Translations under genes and position numbers: made by a program | Notes under the pieces: model-generated | The model's input: only the letters and a program-made list of their open reading frames with translations | Told to the model about the DNA's origin: nothing | Databases searched by the model: none | Source of the DNA: CAIYYX01 sp035530135 | GTDB taxonomy: Bacteria; Pseudomonadota; Gammaproteobacteria; Burkholderiales; Rhodocyclaceae | Length of the DNA stretch: 64,000 nucleotides | Reading direction: 5' to 3' | NCBI GenBank assembly: GCA_035530135.1 | Contig: DATKVJ010000142.1 | Span: 1 to 64,000, forward strand | Shown: positions 18,412-26,061 of the stretch, in pieces | How positions within the stretch are numbered: the stretch's first letter is position 1 | Layout: each line of letters begins with the position of its first letter

Positions 18412-18932
18412 TCCGGGAAGTGCTGCGCATGGGCGATCCCCGCCTGCTGGCGCGGGCGCAGCCGGTGGCGGCGTTCGGCACGCCCGAACTGGCGGCATTG
18501 ATCGAGGACATGCAGGACACGATGCGCCACCTGGACGGCGCGGGCCTCGCGGCGCCGCAGATCGGCGTCTTGTTGCGCGTGGCGATCTTCGGCTTCGAGA
18601 GCAACCCGCGCTATCCCGAGGCGGCAGCGGTGCCGTTTACCGTGCTGATCAACCCGGAACTGGAGCCGCTCTCGGAGGCAATCGAGGAGGGCTGGGAGGG
18701 CTGCCTGTCGCTGCCCGGGCTGCGCGGGCGGGTGCCGCGCTGGCAGCATCTGCGCTACGCCGGCCGTGATCCTGCTGGCCGCCGCTTCGAGCGCGAGGTG
18801 GCGGGCTTCCACGCCCGCGTCGTGCAGCACGAGTGCGATCACCTGGACGGCATCCTCTATCCGATGCGGGTGCGCGACTTCCGTCTGTTCGGGTTCACAG
18901 ACGTCTTGAAACTGACTGATACACCTGATTAA
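18408..18932 (+). CDS. def: Peptide deformylase with element-derived C-terminus
   Basis: A 174-residue peptide deformylase that removes formyl groups from nascent proteins. All three motifs are intact: GAGLAAPQ near residues 44-51, EGCLS with the metal Cys near 99, and HECDH with metal His near 141-145. The likely start is a GTG at 18408 overlapping the mtnP stop. The prophage attachment core lies at 18874-18884, so the last codons (LFGFTDVLKLTDTPD) come from the integrated element. The displaced native ending (SFGFTDQLFPEGNAPAED) is found at 37829-37885. The enzyme core is unaffected, so the gene should stay functional. Confidence 0.93.
   Translation: MIREVLRMGDPRLLARAQPVAAFGTPELAALIEDMQDTMRHLDGAGLAAPQIGVLLRVAIFGFESNPRYPEAAAVPFTVLINPELEPLSEAIEEGWEGCLSLPGLRGRVPRWQHLRYAGRDPAGRRFEREVAGFHARVVQHECDHLDGILYPMRVRDFRLFGFTDVLKLTDTPD
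18874..18884 (+). other. attL core in def
   Basis: GCGACTTCCGT, identical to 37818-37828. Neighbouring blocks CCGATGCGG, GTTCGG and TTCAC are also shared in register at both ends, showing that the phage site mimics def coding sequence. Confidence 0.85.
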
Positions 18933-18985
18933 TTCCTAATTGTTGGTCTATCATCGTCTCTATTTGTCTATTGCAATCCAGGATA

Positions 18986-19044
18986 AAAGCGGGTATCGTT
19001 GCGGGTATCTTGGACCGTGACGCTACCCAGTAAAGCGGGTATCG
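18986..19044 (+). other. Probable integrase arm-binding sites, left end
   Basis: AAAGCGGGTATCG occurs at 18986-18998 and 19032-19044, with a partial copy (GCGGGTATC) at 19001-19009 between them. The same 13-mer is found at the right end (37733-37745). Two-sided repeats flanking the core fit tyrosine-integrase arm sites. The rest of 18933-19107 holds no gene. Confidence 0.7.
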
Positions 19045-19107
19045 CAGCAAAGCCAGTAGCAGCGCGGTCTTTCGAGAGTCCAATTTGGGTATGGGCCGGG
19101 AGCACTG

Positions 19108-20418
19108 ATGCTGACCGATACGCGTATCCGCAATGCCAAACCCCAAGCCAAACCGTACAAGCTGACGGACGGGAAAGGCCTGTTCCTCGAGGTCAAGCCG
19201 ACCGGTGCCAAGCTTTGGCGCTACCGCTACCGCATCGCCGGCAAGGAGAACCTATTCGCCGCCGGTGAATATGCCGCGACCCCTGAACGGGAAACCTCTG
19301 ACCAAGCCGAGATCCGCCGCAACTCAGGGCGCCTGACTCTGGCCGAGGCCCGTGTCAAACGCGAGGAATGGCGCAGCCTGGTGAAGGCCGGCATCCACCC
19401 GGCCCATGAGCGCAAGCTGGGCCGTATCCGACAGGACCATGAGGCCAGAACCACCTTCGAGGCGGTGCTGAAGGACTGGATGGCCACGCGCCACTGGTCC
19501 GAGAGCACCAAGGCAAACCGCATGTCGCAGATCGAGATGCATCTTTTGCCTGCGCTGGGCGCCATGCCGGTGCGCCAGATCACGCCCTCGCATGTGCTCG
19601 ACGTGCTGAAGCGCGCCGAGACCAAGGAATCCGACACCCGTACCCGCATTGGCGGCAACGATACCCGCTTGGTGGGAGGGGGTACCGTGGTGGCGAGGCT
19701 GCGCCAGATCATGTCCGGGGCCTTCGATCACGCGATTGCGACACTGCGCGCCGACACCAATCCGGCGGCGCCGATCCGCGGCGCGTTCAAGGTCCCGAGG
19801 ACCACGCACAAGACACCTTTGACTCGGCCGCAGATCGGCATGCTGCTGCGGGCTCTGACCGATTACCCTGGGCAATTCCAGACCGGCGTGGCGCTGCAGC
19901 TGCTCTGGCTCACCCTGGCGCGGCCGACCGAAGTAACCGGCGCGCGCTGGAGCGAGATTGACCTGGAGGGCGGCACCTGGACCATTCCGGAGGACCGGAT
20001 GAAGATGGGAGAGGAGCACGTCATCCCGCTGCCGGCCCAGGCCGTCGACCTGCTTCGCCGCTTGCATGGGCTGACCGGCGCCGGCGATCCTGTCTTTCCT
20101 CACCGGGACAGGCGCAAAGAACCCATGACCTACGACGCCTTGAACAAGGGCATTCAGCGGCTCGATCTGAGCTTCCAGCACACCCCCCACGCCGCCCGGA
20201 CCACGGCCAGCACCCTGCTCAACGAGATGGGCTTCCGGCCCGACGTCATCGAACGCCAACTCGCTCACCAGGAACGCAATGCCGTGCGTCGCGCCTACAA
20301 CCGGGCGACCTATCTGGACGAGCGGCGCGTAATGATGCAGCAGTGGGCAAACATGCTGGACGACATGCGCAACGGCGACGGGAAGATTGTGCCGATCGCG
20401 AAGGGGGAAGCCGCGTAG
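19108..20418 (+). CDS. int: P4-type tyrosine site-specific integrase
   Basis: A 436-residue integrase. The N-terminal DUF4102-like arm-binding domain begins LTDTRIRNAKPQAKPYKLTDGKG in effect (residues 2-24). A core-binding SAM-like domain lies about residues 110-220, and the catalytic domain has Arg in LARPTEVTGARW, Lys in MKMGEEHVIPL, His-x-x-Arg in TPHAARTT, and the tyrosine region AYNRATYLDERR (about 396-407). It should recombine the element at the def 3' end. It lies just inside attL and is transcribed into the element. GGGAG before the ATG can act as ribosome binding site. No separate excisionase is certain; small HTH proteins at 22867 and 23049 are candidates. Confidence 0.95.
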   Translation: MLTDTRIRNAKPQAKPYKLTDGKGLFLEVKPTGAKLWRYRYRIAGKENLFAAGEYAATPERETSDQAEIRRNSGRLTLAEARVKREEWRSLVKAGIHPAHERKLGRIRQDHEARTTFEAVLKDWMATRHWSESTKANRMSQIEMHLLPALGAMPVRQITPSHVLDVLKRAETKESDTRTRIGGNDTRLVGGGTVVARLRQIMSGAFDHAIATLRADTNPAAPIRGAFKVPRTTHKTPLTRPQIGMLLRALTDYPGQFQTGVALQLLWLTLARPTEVTGARWSEIDLEGGTWTIPEDRMKMGEEHVIPLPAQAVDLLRRLHGLTGAGDPVFPHRDRRKEPMTYDALNKGIQRLDLSFQHTPHAARTTASTLLNEMGFRPDVIERQLAHQERNAVRRAYNRATYLDERRVMMQQWANMLDDMRNGDGKIVPIAKGEAA

Positions 20419-20521
20419 AGGATTTCAAACTGCCGCCTGACGGTATCGGGCACAAGCGGGGCGGCTGGTGGTGAAGCACCAGCAACCCCTAACCACGAAG
20501 CACCTACCAAGGAGATGCACC

Positions 20522-20947
20522 ATGGCTACGAAGAAGTTTACCAGCAACGTCAGAAAAAGCCCGGCCGCAAGCCTGGTTCAGTCGGCGAACGACTACTGCC
20601 CGAGCATGAGCACCATGCTGATGATGGACACTCTATGGGATGCAGCGAAGCCCAATCTGACCGATAAACAGTTGGCCGAGCTGGATAGTTACGAAGACAT
20701 CCGCAACCAACTGCAGAATATCTCCGACGTCATGTCAGGCATCGGATGCCTCGTTGCGGATGACGAAATGGCTGGCAACTTTCAGCACAAATCCGACGTA
20801 CCGACGCTTCTGTTCATGTTCGCCAACCTCATCGATACGCAAGCCAGGGCGATATTCATCGCAGGTGAAGCGGGATCCATGCTCCAGGAACGGAAAGAGC
20901 GAGCGGTCGAAGCAGCGCCGACCAACGGACGCAAGCAGCAACATTGA
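20522..20947 (+). CDS. Small phage protein of unknown function
   Basis: 141 residues, chosen from the ATG at 20522 because AAGGAGATG precedes it at good spacing; an upstream ATG at 20468 has none. The N-terminus is basic (ATKKFTSNVRKSP) and the rest is mostly helical and acidic with a methionine-rich segment (SMSTMLMMDTLW). No membrane segment, signal peptide or known motif is recognised. It lies after int on the same strand and before a second small gene, and its base composition is lower in GC than the host. Confidence 0.6.
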   Translation: MATKKFTSNVRKSPAASLVQSANDYCPSMSTMLMMDTLWDAAKPNLTDKQLAELDSYEDIRNQLQNISDVMSGIGCLVADDEMAGNFQHKSDVPTLLFMFANLIDTQARAIFIAGEAGSMLQERKERAVEAAPTNGRKQQH

Positions 20948-21002
20948 GCAACTGACCGCACCCCGCCTCCGGGCGAGGCATTCGAAGAGGGAGAACCAGA
21001 CA

Positions 21003-21206
21003 ATGATAAGCCGCATCACTCGAACGGGACGCGCGCAGGAAAAGACTTCTGTGCCAAGGACACAGAGCCACCGATCGAACGTCAAGCGGCAACTTGGAGA
21101 GCGATGGCTGGCCAAGTATGACGAAGCGGAGACGCTGGTGAAGGAGGCACTGCAGCTCATGACCCCTGGTGGGGATCCGGAAAAGGTGGTCAGCGCGGCC
21201 GAGTGA
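21003..21206 (+). CDS. Small basic phage protein of unknown function
   Basis: 67 residues with an Arg/Lys-rich N-terminal half (ISRITRTGRAQEK, SHRSNVKRQLGERW) and a helical acidic C-terminal half. AGAGGGAGAACC upstream can serve as ribosome binding site. It follows the 141-residue gene by 55 bases and precedes the toxin promoter. No family is recognised. Confidence 0.5.
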   Translation: MISRITRTGRAQEKTSVPRTQSHRSNVKRQLGERWLAKYDEAETLVKEALQLMTPGGDPEKVVSAAE

Positions 21207-21328
21207 GGTTCGGCGCTATACGCCAAGGTCATGGGCGCCTTCCGCGAGATTGGCTGACGAGCAGCTGCGCCTGCTTTGGTGGGCGCGGTGGCACAGGGAG
21301 GTTTGCTCGATTGAGCCTGTTTTCATCC

Positions 21329-21356
21329 TTGACCTCATACGTTAGCTGCGTATAAT
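21329..21356 (+). promoter_or_regulatory. Strong sigma-70 promoter of the toxin-antitoxin pair, probably leaderless
   Basis: TTGACC (21329-21334), 16 bases, TATAAT (21351-21356). Only six bases separate the -10 box from the toxin ATG at 21363, so transcription should begin at or within that ATG. No Shine-Dalgarno is present in front of it. The box is flanked by GTTAGCTGCG/TATACG-like partial symmetry that could bind the antitoxin. Confidence 0.8.
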
Positions 21357-21362
21357 CGTCTC

Positions 21363-21689
21363 ATGAAATTCGAGTTCATCGAATCGCCGGTATTCACGTC
21401 TTACTTGTCTGACTACCTGGCCGATGATGAGTACGCGGCGCTTCAGGACTATCTCTGTGAGCACCCTGACGCCGGCGACATGATTAGGGGTTCCGGTGGG
21501 GTGCGCAAGATGCGCTGGAGCAGGCGTGGCTCCGGCAAGTCTGGCGGAGTGCGAGTCTGCTACTACGTCCGCACCAAGGCCGGGAAAATATTGATGCTGG
21601 TGATTTACGCCAAGAGTGCGCGGGATTCGATTCCCGGCCATGTGCTCAAGGCGATCAAGGAGGCAATGGACCATGGTGAAGATGACTGA
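21363..21689 (+). CDS. RelE/HigB-family toxin
   Basis: A 108-residue RelE-superfamily protein. The N-terminal FIESPVFTSYLSDYLADDE, the central GGVRKMRWSRRGSGKSGGVRV and YYVRTKAGKILMLVIYAKSA are typical of HigB-type mRNA interferases that cut mRNA on the ribosome. It precedes its antitoxin gene and overlaps it by 17 bases. The likely promoter ends six bases before its ATG, so its mRNA is probably leaderless, which would keep toxin translation low relative to the antitoxin, which has a strong ribosome binding site. Confidence 0.88.
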   Translation: MKFEFIESPVFTSYLSDYLADDEYAALQDYLCEHPDAGDMIRGSGGVRKMRWSRRGSGKSGGVRVCYYVRTKAGKILMLVIYAKSARDSIPGHVLKAIKEAMDHGEDD

Positions 21690-22089
21690 TAAGGCCCTGC
21701 TGGCGCGGGATGCCAAACGCGACATTGGCACGGAACTGCTTCAATCCGTGCGCGACCTGAAGGCTGGCCGCTTGGGGCGCAAGACCACGATTGAGACACT
21801 GCCCGATGGCACTGTACGGCGCCGCATCGAATTGCCCAGCGGCAAGGTGCAACTGGATGAGGTATTGACCGGTGCGCGGTGGGCGCTGCTGTCTGCACGG
21901 TCTCATTCGAGATTGTCACAAGCCGATTTCGCCGCGGCTCTCGGCGTTTCCAAGCGCACCCTGGAGAATTGGGAGCAAGGCCGCGCTGAACCGACCGGAC
22001 CAGCTAGGGTGCTGCTGAGTCTGGTGGCCAAGTACCCGGACACGGTGAAGCGACTGGCGAAAATTCAGCCGGAAGAACATGCGGCATGA
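21673..22089 (+). CDS. XRE-type antitoxin with C-terminal helix-turn-helix
   Basis: 138 residues. The N-terminal part (residues about 1-65) is a toxin-binding region and the C-terminal part holds a Cro/C1-type helix-turn-helix (SQADFAAALGVSKRTLENWE). It is expected to neutralise the upstream RelE-like toxin and repress the shared promoter. The ATG at 21673 is preferred because AAGGAGG lies at 21657-21663; a second in-frame ATG at 21682 is possible. It overlaps the toxin stop, the usual arrangement for coupled toxin-antitoxin genes. Confidence 0.87.
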   Translation: MVKMTDKALLARDAKRDIGTELLQSVRDLKAGRLGRKTTIETLPDGTVRRRIELPSGKVQLDEVLTGARWALLSARSHSRLSQADFAAALGVSKRTLENWEQGRAEPTGPARVLLSLVAKYPDTVKRLAKIQPEEHAA

Positions 22090-22133
22090 CAATCAAGCCG
22101 GTTCGGAGAGCGAAGGTAGCAAGGGCGTAGGGA

Positions 22134-22757
22134 ATGGCGCAGCAGACGAAGGACGATCAATTGCTGCCGTGGTGCAATTTCTGCGCGTCAGCCGTGGCAC
22201 TTCTTCGCAAGAGGAGGATTCTATCCGAGAAAGGGCGCAAGGAATCGTCTCGTGTATGGGCTCAATGGCGCAACACAAAGCAAAAAAAAGACACTTGGGA
22301 CGTGTTCGCCGAGGCTATTACCTACGCGCGACGGACCCCGGCCGGCCTAGAGTCATTCCAAGTAATCGGCGAACGTTTGCTCTATCTATTGTTTCTTGAG
22401 CTGACAAAGACCCCTGGAGCAAAGAGACGGCCGGCTGGACTTTTGTACGCCAAGCGCGAAAACGGTCGTCCCCTGACGATTCCATTGGAAGAAGAAAAAT
22501 GCTGGATGCAGTTTGCAAATGGAGTGAAGTTGGGCCTATGGGCACGCGCTGAAGGTTTCAAAACTGGATCCTATGAAAAGGCTCTGGCGGCTCTCGGTAG
22601 CGATGATGAGTTGAATGAGTCGGTAACAGATCGTGAGGCCATCGAGTACATGGCCAAGCTGTCGCGCAATCCACCCTCCAAGTCGATTAAATCGCTCATG
22701 CGCAGGTTGAGCGCTGCACGCAAGACGTACTCTGCCACTCTCAAAAGTGGGGGGTAA
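22134..22757 (+). CDS. Element-encoded protein of unknown function
   Basis: 207 residues, soluble, rich in Lys/Arg and aromatic residues. Recognisable only as mostly alpha-helical, with blocks such as DTWDVFAEAITYARRTPAG and a basic C-terminus (SLMRRLSAARKTYSATLKSGG region). It has no signal peptide, membrane segment or familiar catalytic motif. It is visibly more AT-rich than the host and starts 44 bases after the antitoxin. Such position (after a toxin-antitoxin pair, before the early operon) is common for cargo or regulators, but no function can be assigned. Confidence 0.6.
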   Translation: MAQQTKDDQLLPWCNFCASAVALLRKRRILSEKGRKESSRVWAQWRNTKQKKDTWDVFAEAITYARRTPAGLESFQVIGERLLYLLFLELTKTPGAKRRPAGLLYAKRENGRPLTIPLEEEKCWMQFANGVKLGLWARAEGFKTGSYEKALAALGSDDELNESVTDREAIEYMAKLSRNPPSKSIKSLMRRLSAARKTYSATLKSGG

Positions 22758-22818
22758 TTCCTAGGAGGTTTTTTCTCACCAGTCAGGAGCCTCCAAAGAA
22801 TCTGGAAACATGCACGTA

Positions 22819-22841
22819 TGGCGATGCATTTGCATTCGCCA
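22819..22841. promoter_or_regulatory. Inverted repeat, possible operator before the early operon
   Basis: TGGCGATGCA TT TGCATTCGCCA is an inverted repeat with a one-base bulge, 26 bases before the ATG at 22867. It could be an operator or a hairpin in the leader. Another short inverted repeat (GGAGG ... CCTCC) lies around 22763-22793. Confidence 0.4.
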
Positions 22842-22866
22842 CAACTTCCATAACTGGGAGGCGTGC

Positions 22867-23052
22867 ATGCAACAACAACTTACCGAAAAACCCCAATTCA
22901 CTCTCGATACCGATGCCTTTGCTACCCGCAACGGGGTAAAGGGTCAGACTGTTCGGGCACGAATTTGTCGCTTCGGACATTACTTCGGCATTCGCCCAAA
23001 GAAGCTCGCCAATGGCAGGCTCATATTTCCTGACGTGCAGGTGGTCGCATGA
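22867..23052 (+). CDS. Small DNA-binding-like protein
   Basis: 61 residues. The middle part, DAFATRNGVKGQTVRARICRF, looks like a short helix-turn-helix of the excisionase/MerR-like type, followed by KLANGRLIFPDV, a wing-like strand pair. GGGAGGCG precedes the ATG. Its stop overlaps the next start by four bases (ATGA). Possible roles are excisionase or early regulator; neither is proven. Confidence 0.6.
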   Translation: MQQQLTEKPQFTLDTDAFATRNGVKGQTVRARICRFGHYFGIRPKKLANGRLIFPDVQVVA

Positions 23053-23282
23053 TTTCCGCCGCACAGACTGCTTCGCAACTCTTGGCGGGCTTCGATGACT
23101 TGCCGGACGATGCGCAGGTTGACGTCAAAGTCTTAGCGGCCCTGCGCAGCGCGGGGATTTCGACAGTCTGGCTTCACGTTCGAAAGGGTCTTCTGCCGCA
23201 GCCTCGAAGATTTGGCGGATCTACCCGCTGGCGGGTCGGAGATATTCGGGCGGCGCTGGCTGGCGATGGGGTAGCAGCATGA
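23049..23282 (+). CDS. AlpA/MerR-like small transcriptional regulator
   Basis: 77 residues ending in a winged-helix signature: AGISTVWLHVRKGLLPQPRRFGG and TRWRVGDIRAAL, as in AlpA/MerR-type phage regulators and excisionases. It is coupled by ATGA overlaps to the genes on both sides. It may activate excision or early transcription. Confidence 0.65.
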   Translation: MISAAQTASQLLAGFDDLPDDAQVDVKVLAALRSAGISTVWLHVRKGLLPQPRRFGGSTRWRVGDIRAALAGDGVAA

Positions 23283-23674
23283 TCCCCGCCACCGTGGGCT
23301 CGCCGCCCGGAAACGGCGAAGGCGGCGCCAACTGTGAATTGGGCCGCCCTCAGTTCAATACCACCACCCCTGCATTCTCCTACCCTGCGCCAGCTTCAGT
23401 CAAGGGCCACACACTTGCTGACCTACTTGCCGGCGACAAGCTGACGCACATGGACGTGTGGGAGCGCCACGGCAGCAGCCGAGCTGCCCACCATGTTCTG
23501 CGTCTTCGCCAGGCTGGCTGGCCAATCCGAACGATGGAAGTCGACGCCAAAACCAGCGATGGGCGTGTGGCGCACATCGCGGAATACAGTCTGCCGAGCG
23601 AGACCATCGAGGCAGCCGGCGAACGCGGTCAGGCATTCATCGCCGAGGCGCGGGCTGCACGGAGGGCGTCATGA
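23279..23674 (+). CDS. Small helix-turn-helix phage protein
   Basis: 131 residues. A disordered Gly/Pro-rich N-terminus precedes a compact domain, LLAGDKLTHMDVWERHGSSR then AAHHVLRLRQAGWPIRT, which resembles the winged-helix phage proteins that read LT-x-x-D-x-x-x-x-G-x-x-R-L-x-x-x-I-x-x-L-R-x-x-G-W-P-I. It probably binds DNA. It is coupled to its neighbours by four-base overlaps. Confidence 0.6.
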   Translation: MIPATVGSPPGNGEGGANCELGRPQFNTTTPAFSYPAPASVKGHTLADLLAGDKLTHMDVWERHGSSRAAHHVLRLRQAGWPIRTMEVDAKTSDGRVAHIAEYSLPSETIEAAGERGQAFIAEARAARRAS

Positions 23675-23856
23675 ATAACACGACGCCGGCGAACAGGAAC
23701 GTGCGGGCCAGCAATGTCAGCCCGGTTCTACTGCTGAGCCTCGCCATGCCGCGTACCGCCGCCGCCCTGCTCGAGAACGGCGGCACCATCGCGAACCTCG
23801 CCCAGGCATTGCCGGCAACGGCCGCCGCGCTGCTGGCGCTTACCGGAGGACGGTGA
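23671..23856 (+). CDS. Very small early-operon protein
   Basis: 61 residues starting with an ATG that overlaps the previous stop (ATGA). It is rich in Ala, Leu and Asn (SPVLLLSLAMPRTAAALLEN) and could form one or two amphipathic helices. No family is recognised. Its place between two coupled genes supports it as a real gene. Confidence 0.5.
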   Translation: MNNTTPANRNVRASNVSPVLLLSLAMPRTAAALLENGGTIANLAQALPATAAALLALTGGR

Positions 23857-23858
23857 CC

Positions 23859-24665
23859 ATGCGCGATTATGCGAAGGCATCGCCACAATTCTGGATCGGC
23901 ACCACGGGAAAGAAGCTCCGCGGCGACCCGGAGGCCCAGGTCGTGGCCTTCTACCTGATCTCGAGCCCGCACGCCAACATGCTGGGGCTCTATTACCTAC
24001 CGATGGCGTATCTGTGCCACGAGACTGGACTATCTCAGGAAGGGGCTTCGAAGGCCCTTCGAAGGGTCCGCGAGCTAGGTTTCTGCGAGTATGACGAGGA
24101 AACCGAGATGGTTTGGGTCATCGAGGCGGCGAGGTTCCAAATCGCCGACCAGTTGAATCCGAGCGACAAGCAGACCATCGGCATTTCAAACGAGCTGATG
24201 AAGCTGCCAAGAACCAAGCTAGCAGCGGGTTTCGCTGAAAAGTACCGCGATCCATTTCACCTTTCTGATGACGTGATCGACTCGATCAGGAGCAAGGCCC
24301 TTGCAAGACCCTTGGAAGGCCCTTCCAAGCCCCTCCGAAGCCAGGAACAGGAACAGGAGCAGGAACAAATACCTCCTGCTACGCCTTCGGCTTCGTCTGT
24401 TCCCAACAGAAAGAAGAAGAAAATTGCAGAGACGCCACTACCTGAAGACTTTAAGCCCAATGAATCGACGATTGCCTGGGCAGAGAAGAAGCGGGTAACC
24501 CGGCTCGATGACCACCTTGAGCACTTCATCGGTGTCGCAAAGGCAAAAGGCTACCAGTACGCTGACTGGCAGCAGGCATTTCAAAATGCCGTCCGAGGTA
24601 ACTGGGCAAAGATCAACGGCAGCGAACTGCCCGGCACGCCCGACCATTTCAAAGGGGCGATATGA
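23859..24665 (+). CDS. Phage replication initiator-like protein
   Basis: 268 residues. The N-terminal 110 residues form a winged-helix domain (MLGLYYLPMAYLCHETGLSQEGASKALRRVRELGF written here in parts: LCHETGLSQEGASKAL, then RRVRELGFCEYDEE). A Gln/Glu repeat linker (QEQEQEQEQ) and a Lys-rich patch follow. The C-terminal domain ends in DHLEHFIGVAKAKGYQYADW and AFQNAVRGNWAK, like DnaT-type helicase-loading domains. Phage O-like initiators share this layout, often with the origin inside the gene; two 19-bp palindromes and a run of CAGGAA repeats are inside this one. The helicase gene follows shortly after. Confidence 0.75.
   Translation: MRDYAKASPQFWIGTTGKKLRGDPEAQVVAFYLISSPHANMLGLYYLPMAYLCHETGLSQEGASKALRRVRELGFCEYDEETEMVWVIEAARFQIADQLNPSDKQTIGISNELMKLPRTKLAAGFAEKYRDPFHLSDDVIDSIRSKALARPLEGPSKPLRSQEQEQEQEQIPPATPSASSVPNRKKKKIAETPLPEDFKPNESTIAWAEKKRVTRLDDHLEHFIGVAKAKGYQYADWQQAFQNAVRGNWAKINGSELPGTPDHFKGAI
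24046..24329. repeat. Paired 19-bp palindromes and short tandem repeats in the replication gene
   Basis: CTTCGAAGGCCCTTCGAAG at 24046-24064 and CTTGGAAGGCCCTTCCAAG at 24311-24329 are almost perfect palindromes around one centre base and share the pattern CTTSGAAGGCCCTTCSAAG. They lie in different codon frames, so protein conservation does not explain them. Four CAGGAA-type hexamers follow at 24342-24365. They are candidate initiator-binding or origin elements. Confidence 0.6.
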
Positions 24666-25153
24666 CTCCGCGCGGCGCCGCTCCGCTGATCGAGATGCGA
24701 CTGGCGGCCCAGCGCCCCGCCGGCGAAGTATGGGTCAGCGTCGGCGACTTCCTCGAGCCCGACTGGTGGCAGTGGTCGAACACCTGCGACATGCCCGGGC
24801 TGTTGGTGCGCCCCAATGATCCGATCGACCGCCTCGACCTCCGCTGCCTGCTCGACCTGCGCGTGATCCTGTTCTTCGCGGAATGGGATGAGCGAGTCGC
24901 GCGCCTCTACGAGCGCCTTCAGGAATACGTCGCCGAAATCGCCGTGATGTCGCCGGCCTTCGAGCTCGACATCGGCTGGCGGTGGATCAAGGGCATCGGG
25001 CGGCTCGAGATCAATGAGGCCCATCACCTCGACGCCCTGAAAAGCGCCCAGGCCGACGCGGTGCATGCCGCGGTGAAAGGAGACAAAGGCGGATACCAGG
25101 CCGCGCAGATGAGAGAACGCCAAACCTTGGAGGCTGCGCCATGGCTACGCTGA
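24662..25153 (+). CDS. Early phage protein of unknown function
   Basis: 163 residues, starting with an ATG that overlaps the previous stop. It is mostly helical and acidic, with two Trp-rich patches (EPDWWQWSNT and IGWRWIKGI). No known catalytic motif is seen. It lies between the initiator and the helicase, overlapping the latter by 13 bases, so a replication accessory role is plausible but only by position. Confidence 0.6.
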   Translation: MTPRGAAPLIEMRLAAQRPAGEVWVSVGDFLEPDWWQWSNTCDMPGLLVRPNDPIDRLDLRCLLDLRVILFFAEWDERVARLYERLQEYVAEIAVMSPAFELDIGWRWIKGIGRLEINEAHHLDALKSAQADAVHAAVKGDKGGYQAAQMRERQTLEAAPWLR

Positions 25154-26061
25154 TTCCCGACCGCATCGACTTCCGGACCTACATGGCCGACACCGACAGC
25201 GAGCACAAGGTGCGGCCGGCGTCAGCCTACGCCGAGGACGTGGTAACGCATTTCCACTCGCCGACGGGGCCGATCGGCGCGTGCATGCCCTGGCCGAAGA
25301 CCCATGCGCAGATCCGTTTCCGCCCGGGTGAGGTCAGCCTGTGGGGCGGGATGAACGGCCACGGCAAGAGCCTGGTGCTCGGACAGGTCTGCCTTGGGCT
25401 GATCGCCCAGCAGCAGCGCGTCTGCATTGCCAGCATGGAAATGCGGCCGGCCATGACCCTGGCGCGGATCTGCCGGCAGGCTTTCGGCGCCAACACGCCG
25501 CCCGCCGAGTTCATCCGCTCGTTTCACACCAGCACCGACCGCCGGCTGTGGCTCTACGACCAGCAAGGGACCGTGCGCGCGGCCAAGATGCTGGCGGTGA
25601 TCCGGTACTGCGCCGACAAGCTGAAGATTCAGCACTTCGTGATCGACAGCCTCATGAAGTGCGGCATGGGCGAGGACGACTACAACGGCCAGAAGGCCTT
25701 CCTCGACGCTCTGTGCTCGATCGCTCGGGACAACGGCCTGCACATCCACCTGGTGGCGCACAGCCGCAAGGGGCAGAACGAGCTCGCGCCGCCGGGGAAG
25801 ATGGACGTCAAGGGCACCGGCTCAATCACCGACCAGGTCGACAACGTCCTCACCGTCTGGCGCAACAAGGCCAAGGAACGCGACATCGCCGACGGCAAGA
25901 CAGATCGCAGCCGTGAGCCCGATGCGCTACTGATCTGCGACAAGCAGCGCAACGGCGAGTGGGAGGGGAAGGTTGCTCTGTGGTTCGACCCTGGGTCAAC
26001 GCAGTTTCTGGAGAACGGCGTCGATGGCCCCATGGGTTTGATGACCGGGTTGGAAGGATGA
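25141..26061 (+). CDS. RecA-fold DnaB/gp4-like replicative helicase
   Basis: 306 residues forming one RecA-like ATPase domain. Walker A is GMNGHGKS (in SLWGGMNGHGKSLVLGQV), Walker B is HFVIDSLMK, and later motifs HLVAHSRKGQNE and DVKGTGSITDQVDNV match DnaB/Twinkle/T7 gp4 hexameric helicases. No primase or zinc domain is attached, so priming would come from the host. A recognisable Arg-finger region (LLICDKQRNGEWEG) is near the end. It belongs with the initiator gene at 23859 as a replication module. Confidence 0.85.
   Translation: MATLIPDRIDFRTYMADTDSEHKVRPASAYAEDVVTHFHSPTGPIGACMPWPKTHAQIRFRPGEVSLWGGMNGHGKSLVLGQVCLGLIAQQQRVCIASMEMRPAMTLARICRQAFGANTPPAEFIRSFHTSTDRRLWLYDQQGTVRAAKMLAVIRYCADKLKIQHFVIDSLMKCGMGEDDYNGQKAFLDALCSIARDNGLHIHLVAHSRKGQNELAPPGKMDVKGTGSITDQVDNVLTVWRNKAKERDIADGKTDRSREPDALLICDKQRNGEWEGKVALWFDPGSTQFLENGVDGPMGLMTGLEG

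Noticed and set aside
18933..19107. tRNA or tmRNA gene fragment at the attachment site
   Set aside because: No cloverleaf or tRNA 3' end is present; the shared core lies in the def coding sequence.
25222..25761. A 179-codon minus-strand frame inside the helicase gene
   Set aside because: Shadow of the helicase gene, which has clear Walker motifs on the other strand.
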